Part shown: positions 61,190-64,000 of the stretch, in pieces
Layout: each line of letters starts with the position of its first letter
Position numbering within the stretch: the first letter of the stretch is position 1
Notes under the pieces: generated by a model
The model's input: the letters and a program-made list of their open reading frames with translations, nothing else
Database searches by the model: none
What the model was told of the DNA's origin: nothing
Source of the DNA: Acetobacteraceae bacterium
GTDB taxonomy: Bacteria; Pseudomonadota; Alphaproteobacteria; Acetobacterales; Acetobacteraceae
Length of the DNA stretch: 64,000 nt
Assembly (NCBI GenBank): GCA_031291725.1
Contig: JARLIM010000025.1
Location: forward strand, 1-64,000
Reading direction: 5' to 3'
Position numbers and translations under genes: made by a program

Positions 61190-61203
61190 TTGATTTGAAT
61201 CAA
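61190..61203 (-). promoter_or_regulatory. FNR/Anr/FixK-type operator of ubiTUV
   Basis: TTGAT-TTGA-ATCAA is an exact match to the FNR consensus TTGAT-N4-ATCAA. Its centre is 74 bases upstream of the ubiT ATG and 41 bases upstream of the predicted start site. The rest of the gap to 61361 is AT-rich with no gene. Confidence 0.8.
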
Positions 61204-61361
61204 GTAGATCGAAAGACGTAACCGACCGATCAGGCGATTAAATTATATTTTTTGCCCGCGCATTGGCAGTTTGATTCTTATTTTCCTATTCCGTTGCACG
61301 GCGGATGCGGAGGCAATCGGATCAACCGCCCGCCCCCGCCTTCCAGGTCCAACCGATCGGT

Positions 61362-62249
61362 TTACAGCGCCGCCTTGGCCGCCTCTGCCTTGGCCAGCGC
61401 GTCACCCAGCCCCAAAATCCGCGTGGCATTGTCGCGGAAGAGTTTGTCGATAATGCCGGGCTTGAAGCCCTCCATCTCCCACTCATCGCAATTCTGCCCA
61501 GGCGCCCAGCCGGGATAGTCGGAGCCGAACATCACCTTGTCCTGCAAGCGGCGCTGAATGTCGTGCTTGAGGGCGGCGGGCATGTATTTCGGCCCCCAGC
61601 CGGAGATGTCGATGGAGACATTGCCCTTGTGGATGGCAACGGCGATCAACTCCTCCGTCCACGGCCAGCCGGGATGGGCCGCGATGATGTTCAGGCGCGG
61701 GAAATCGGCGGCGATGCTGTCCAGATGCGGAATCGGGCGGGCATATTCCAACTTGATGCCCAAACCGCCCGGCTCGCCCGCGCCGATGGCCGTGGTGCCG
61801 CAATGGATCAGCACGGCCGCACCCAACGATTGGCAGAGATCCCAGATCGGGTAGAAATGCTTGTCCGACGGCGGAAATGCCTGCACCGGCGGCTGATACT
61901 TCACCCCGCGCAGGCCGAGATCGCGAATGGCGTGCTCGATCTCCGCCAACCCCGCCTTGCCGCGCCAGGGATCGACCATCGCCCAGCCCGGCAGAAAGAC
62001 GTCCGGGTAGGTTTGGTGCAGGCCCGCGAGTTCCTCATTGGCGAACACGCTGTCCCCGGTGCCGGCCGCGCTGTCCCAGGCGATGGCCATCGCCACGCAA
62101 TCGTCGCGGCGGTAATCGGCGACGATCTGCTCCACCGGGCGGGCGGCGAATTTGCCTTTGAACATCCGCATCGCCGCCGGCAGGAAGCTGGCCGAGGCGT
62201 CGGCATAGGCCTGGGTTTGCGGATGAACGTGAACGTCGATGGCGCGCAT
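61362..62249 (-). CDS. Amidohydrolase family protein (metal-dependent, ACMSD-like TIM barrel)
   Basis: A 295-residue amidohydrolase-2 family enzyme. Metal ligands are visible as DVHVH at residues 5-9, AVLIHCG near 145, NIIAAHPGWPW near 188 and the last Asp in FGSDYPG near 243. This set usually binds zinc. Family members include decarboxylases such as ACMSD and hydrolases; the substrate is unknown. Its ATG shares a base with the stop of the upstream COG0523 GTPase, so the two are translationally coupled. Confidence 0.88.
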   Translation of the reverse strand: MRAIDVHVHPQTQAYADASASFLPAAMRMFKGKFAARPVEQIVADYRRDDCVAMAIAWDSAAGTGDSVFANEELAGLHQTYPDVFLPGWAMVDPWRGKAGLAEIEHAIRDLGLRGVKYQPPVQAFPPSDKHFYPIWDLCQSLGAAVLIHCGTTAIGAGEPGGLGIKLEYARPIPHLDSIAADFPRLNIIAAHPGWPWTEELIAVAIHKGNVSIDISGWGPKYMPAALKHDIQRRLQDKVMFGSDYPGWAPGQNCDEWEMEGFKPGIIDKLFRDNATRILGLGDALAKAEAAKAAL

Positions 62250-63304
62250 CAGATGTCTCCCTCAGTCTTCTTGATGAATTCAGCCCAGGATTGCCGGATC
62301 GGTGCCGGGTCGGCGCCGCGCAGGATCAGCACAAGGCGGGTGGCATGGTCGTCATCCGGCCATGCATCCAGCAGCACCGGCGGATGCAGCACGTGATGCA
62401 CACCCTGCAACAGCAACGGATGCGCCTCGCCCGCGATGTCAGCCAAGCCCTTCAGCCGCAGCAATGTCTCGGCATGGCCAAGGCGGAGATGGCGCAGCCA
62501 GACCTCCAAGGCCGGCCAATCGAGTGGCGCCGAATGGGTGAGCACCAGCGCCTCGGTCTGCGGCCCATGCGGCGAGATTGCCTCGGCCAGACGGGGCGAG
62601 ACCCGCAATTCCGGCGATGGCGGCAGGTCGGGGTTGAGGAAATCAGCCGCGAACAGCACGGCGGGCGCGATGGCGCCATGCTCGGCGGTCAAGATTTGCG
62701 CCGCGGGATTGAGGGTTGCCAATGACGTGCGCAACCCCGCCTCGGCTCCACTGCCGACCAGATCGGTCTTGGTGATCACAATCCGATCCGCCAGCGCCAT
62801 CTGCCGCGCGGCTTCCGGCTGTTCGGTCAGGTTGCGCACACCGAACATCGCATCGATCACGCCGACAATGCCCGACAGCCGCAACACGCGCGCCATCAGC
62901 GGGCTGCGCAGGATGGATTGGGCGAGCGGGGCCGGGTCGGCCAGGCCCGTGGGCTCGACGATCAGACGACGGAACGGTGGCAATCCGCCCTGCTCCCTGC
63001 GCGCGAACAGCCGCATCACCGCCTCCTCGGCATCGCCGCCGACATTGCAGCACAGGCAGCCATTGGCGAGCACCAGCACATCGCCCTCATCGCGCTCAAT
63101 CAGATGCTGATCGAGTGCCACGGCCCCGAATTCGTTGATGGCAACGGCGGTGTCGGCAAATTCCGGGTGGCGCAGCAGCGCGTTGAGCAGCGTGGTCTTG
63201 CCCGCACCGAGAAACCCGGTCAGCACCACCACCGGCATCCGCGCACGATCCTCCGCCGCCGGAAGGAAGCGGTGACGATGCGACATGCCTGTGCGCGGGG
63301 ACAT
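62249..63304 (-). CDS. COG0523 (CobW/ZNG1-type) GTP-binding metallochaperone
   Basis: A 351-residue G3E GTPase. The P-loop is TGFLGAGKTT (29-38), the metal-binding CxCC is NGCLCCN (C83, C85, C86), and VEPTGLADP and TKTD are further GTPase motifs. The CobW C-terminal domain (from about 255, SPHGPQTEALVLTHSAPLDW) is present. Members deliver zinc or cobalt to client enzymes. No cobalamin genes are near, but a metal-dependent amidohydrolase is translationally coupled downstream and is a good client candidate. The ATG at 63304 has AGGAGG, which lies inside a large palindrome; upstream starts at 63343 are unlikely. Confidence 0.9.
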   Translation of the reverse strand: MSPRTGMSHRHRFLPAAEDRARMPVVVLTGFLGAGKTTLLNALLRHPEFADTAVAINEFGAVALDQHLIERDEGDVLVLANGCLCCNVGGDAEEAVMRLFARREQGGLPPFRRLIVEPTGLADPAPLAQSILRSPLMARVLRLSGIVGVIDAMFGVRNLTEQPEAARQMALADRIVITKTDLVGSGAEAGLRTSLATLNPAAQILTAEHGAIAPAVLFAADFLNPDLPPSPELRVSPRLAEAISPHGPQTEALVLTHSAPLDWPALEVWLRHLRLGHAETLLRLKGLADIAGEAHPLLLQGVHHVLHPPVLLDAWPDDDHATRLVLILRGADPAPIRQSWAEFIKKTEGDI

Positions 63305-63315
63305 ACTCAGCGCCG

Positions 63316-63352
63316 CCTCCTTGATTGTTATGATATATAGCAATCAAGGAGG
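63316..63352. promoter_or_regulatory. 37-bp palindrome over the ribosome site of the COG0523 gene
   Basis: Arms at 63316-63331 and 63337-63352 match in 15 of 16 positions with a single G-T mismatch, around a five-base centre (GATAT). The outer 12 pairs (CCTCCTTGATTG) are perfect. On the minus strand the right part is the AGGAGG of the gene at 63304, so the RNA stem would hide it. As DNA the core TGTTATGATATATAGCA resembles Zur operators. Confidence 0.75.
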
Positions 63353-63366
63353 TCGGACGCCAGCTT

Positions 63367-64000
63367 TCAGAATGCGGCGTCTTCCATCGCCATCATGGAC
63401 GCCTTGCCCGCCTTGATCCCGGCCAACAGCGGCGCGGCCTGTGGCAGGATGCGTTCGATGAAGAAGCGGGCGGTGGAGAGTTTGGCCTGATAGAACGCCG
63501 CCTCATCGGTGCCGGCCGCCAATTTCGCCGCCGCCACCTTGGCCGAGCGCAGCCAGAGATAGCCTAGGGCTACGATGCCAAACAGCCGCAGATACTCGGT
63601 CGCCGCCGCCGCCGCCTCTTCCGGGTCTTTCAAGCCCACCTGCGCGATATGCCCGGTGGCCAGTTGGAGCGCGCCGAAGCCCTTCGCATAGGGGGCGACG
63701 AGGGCGCCGATCTGTGCATCGTCCTTGTTCGCCTCGATGAATTCGGCCACCGGATGGAAGAACGGGCGCAGGAAGCGGCCCATATGCGCCCCCATCTTGC
63801 GGCCCACCAGATCGAGCGCCTGAATGCCGTTGGTGCCTTCGTAAATCATCGCAATCCGGGCATCGCGCAGATATTGCTCCACGCCATGATCGCGGATGTA
63901 GCCATGCCCGCCATAGACCTGGACGGCCTGCGACGCATTCTCGAAGCCGATATCGGTCAGCAGCGCCTTGACCACCGGCGTCATCAGCGCGGTGAAATCC
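63367..64000 (-). CDS. Acyl-CoA dehydrogenase, C-terminal part (cut by window end)
   Basis: The frame is open to the window end, so the N-terminal part is outside. What is visible includes the C-terminal acyl-CoA dehydrogenase domain: DIGFENASQAVQVYGGHGY, IRDHGVEQYLRDARI, IYEGTNGIQALDLVGRK. A long C-terminal extension follows (from MGRFLRPFFHPVAEFIEANK to the end), typical of the longer AcdA/FadE-like enzymes that act in beta-oxidation. It ends 62 bases upstream of the COG0523 gene, and a strong palindrome lies in between. Confidence 0.92.
   Translation of the reverse strand, partial: DFTALMTPVVKALLTDIGFENASQAVQVYGGHGYIRDHGVEQYLRDARIAMIYEGTNGIQALDLVGRKMGAHMGRFLRPFFHPVAEFIEANKDDAQIGALVAPYAKGFGALQLATGHIAQVGLKDPEEAAAAATEYLRLFGIVALGYLWLRSAKVAAAKLAAGTDEAAFYQAKLSTARFFIERILPQAAPLLAGIKAGKASMMAMEDAAF

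Noticed and set aside
63316..63352. The palindrome as a terminator of the acyl-CoA dehydrogenase gene
   Set aside because: On the minus strand the stem is followed by GCGGCG and not by T residues, and it overlaps the ribosome site of the next gene, which fits regulation better than termination.
1..64000. CRISPR arrays, prophage, insertion sequences or integrases
   Set aside because: I saw no regularly spaced direct repeats, transposase or integrase motifs, or terminal inverted repeats with target duplications. The only tandem repeat is the 12-base one in fliM.

Overview
The window looks like a piece of a Rhodospirillales chromosome, most likely from the family Acetobacteraceae or a close relative. 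The DNA is GC-rich. The flagellar and chemotaxis gene order (cheZ, cheY, motE, a DUF6468-like gene, fliM, fliL; flgF, flgG, flgA, flgH, dksA, fliX, flgI, flgJ, flgN), a UPF0262 gene, a DksA with a single cysteine and a class I PHA synthase all point to an alphaproteobacterium. Family level is inference; no 16S or other rRNA gene is present. No prophage, insertion sequence, CRISPR array or rRNA was found, and no gap between genes exceeds about 275 bases.

Layout. (1) 0.2-9.6 kb is a catabolic and uptake island: a fumarylacetoacetate-hydrolase-family enzyme, an alpha/beta hydrolase, a metal-dependent amidohydrolase, a complete branched-chain-amino-acid-type ABC importer (binding protein, two permeases, two ATPases) and an MmgE/PrpD protein. 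(2) 9.8-17.8 kb holds amino-acid and central metabolism: ilvE with a terminator, tRNA-Glu, then a leftward operon of an alaC-type aminotransferase, homoserine dehydrogenase, glpX and recJ, and an OmpA-like protein. (3) 17.8-26.3 kb has PHA synthase, two palindromic intergenic repeats, a gamma carbonic anhydrase, argC, tRNA-Thr, a histidine phosphatase and a phosphonate-type importer (phnC, phnD, fused double phnE). (4) 26.6-45.5 kb has a DEAD-box helicase and the motility region, interrupted by an alpha/beta hydrolase and the spermidine genes speD and speE. (5) 45.5-58.6 kb mixes a glycosyltransferase, tetronate catabolism genes (otnK, otnC, and denD further on), an N-carbamoylase-like hydrolase, mtnA, small conserved proteins, an MFS transporter, a ClC channel and a cyclase-family hydrolase. 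(6) 58.6-64 kb has ubiT, ubiU and ubiV (oxygen-independent ubiquinone synthesis), an amidohydrolase coupled to a COG0523 GTPase, and the 3' part of an acyl-CoA dehydrogenase cut by the window end.

How the genes work together. The flagellar genes form overlapping operons that diverge from a 233-base control region. That region carries a good sigma-54 promoter and two palindromes placed like FlbD (ftr-type) enhancers. The ubiTUV operon has an exact FNR-type box upstream, suggesting induction when oxygen is low. The COG0523 GTPase has a long palindrome covering its ribosome binding site, which could be a metal-responsive operator or an RNA switch. The least explained gene is the 930-residue secreted protein at 32.4-35.1 kb, translationally coupled to cheZ.
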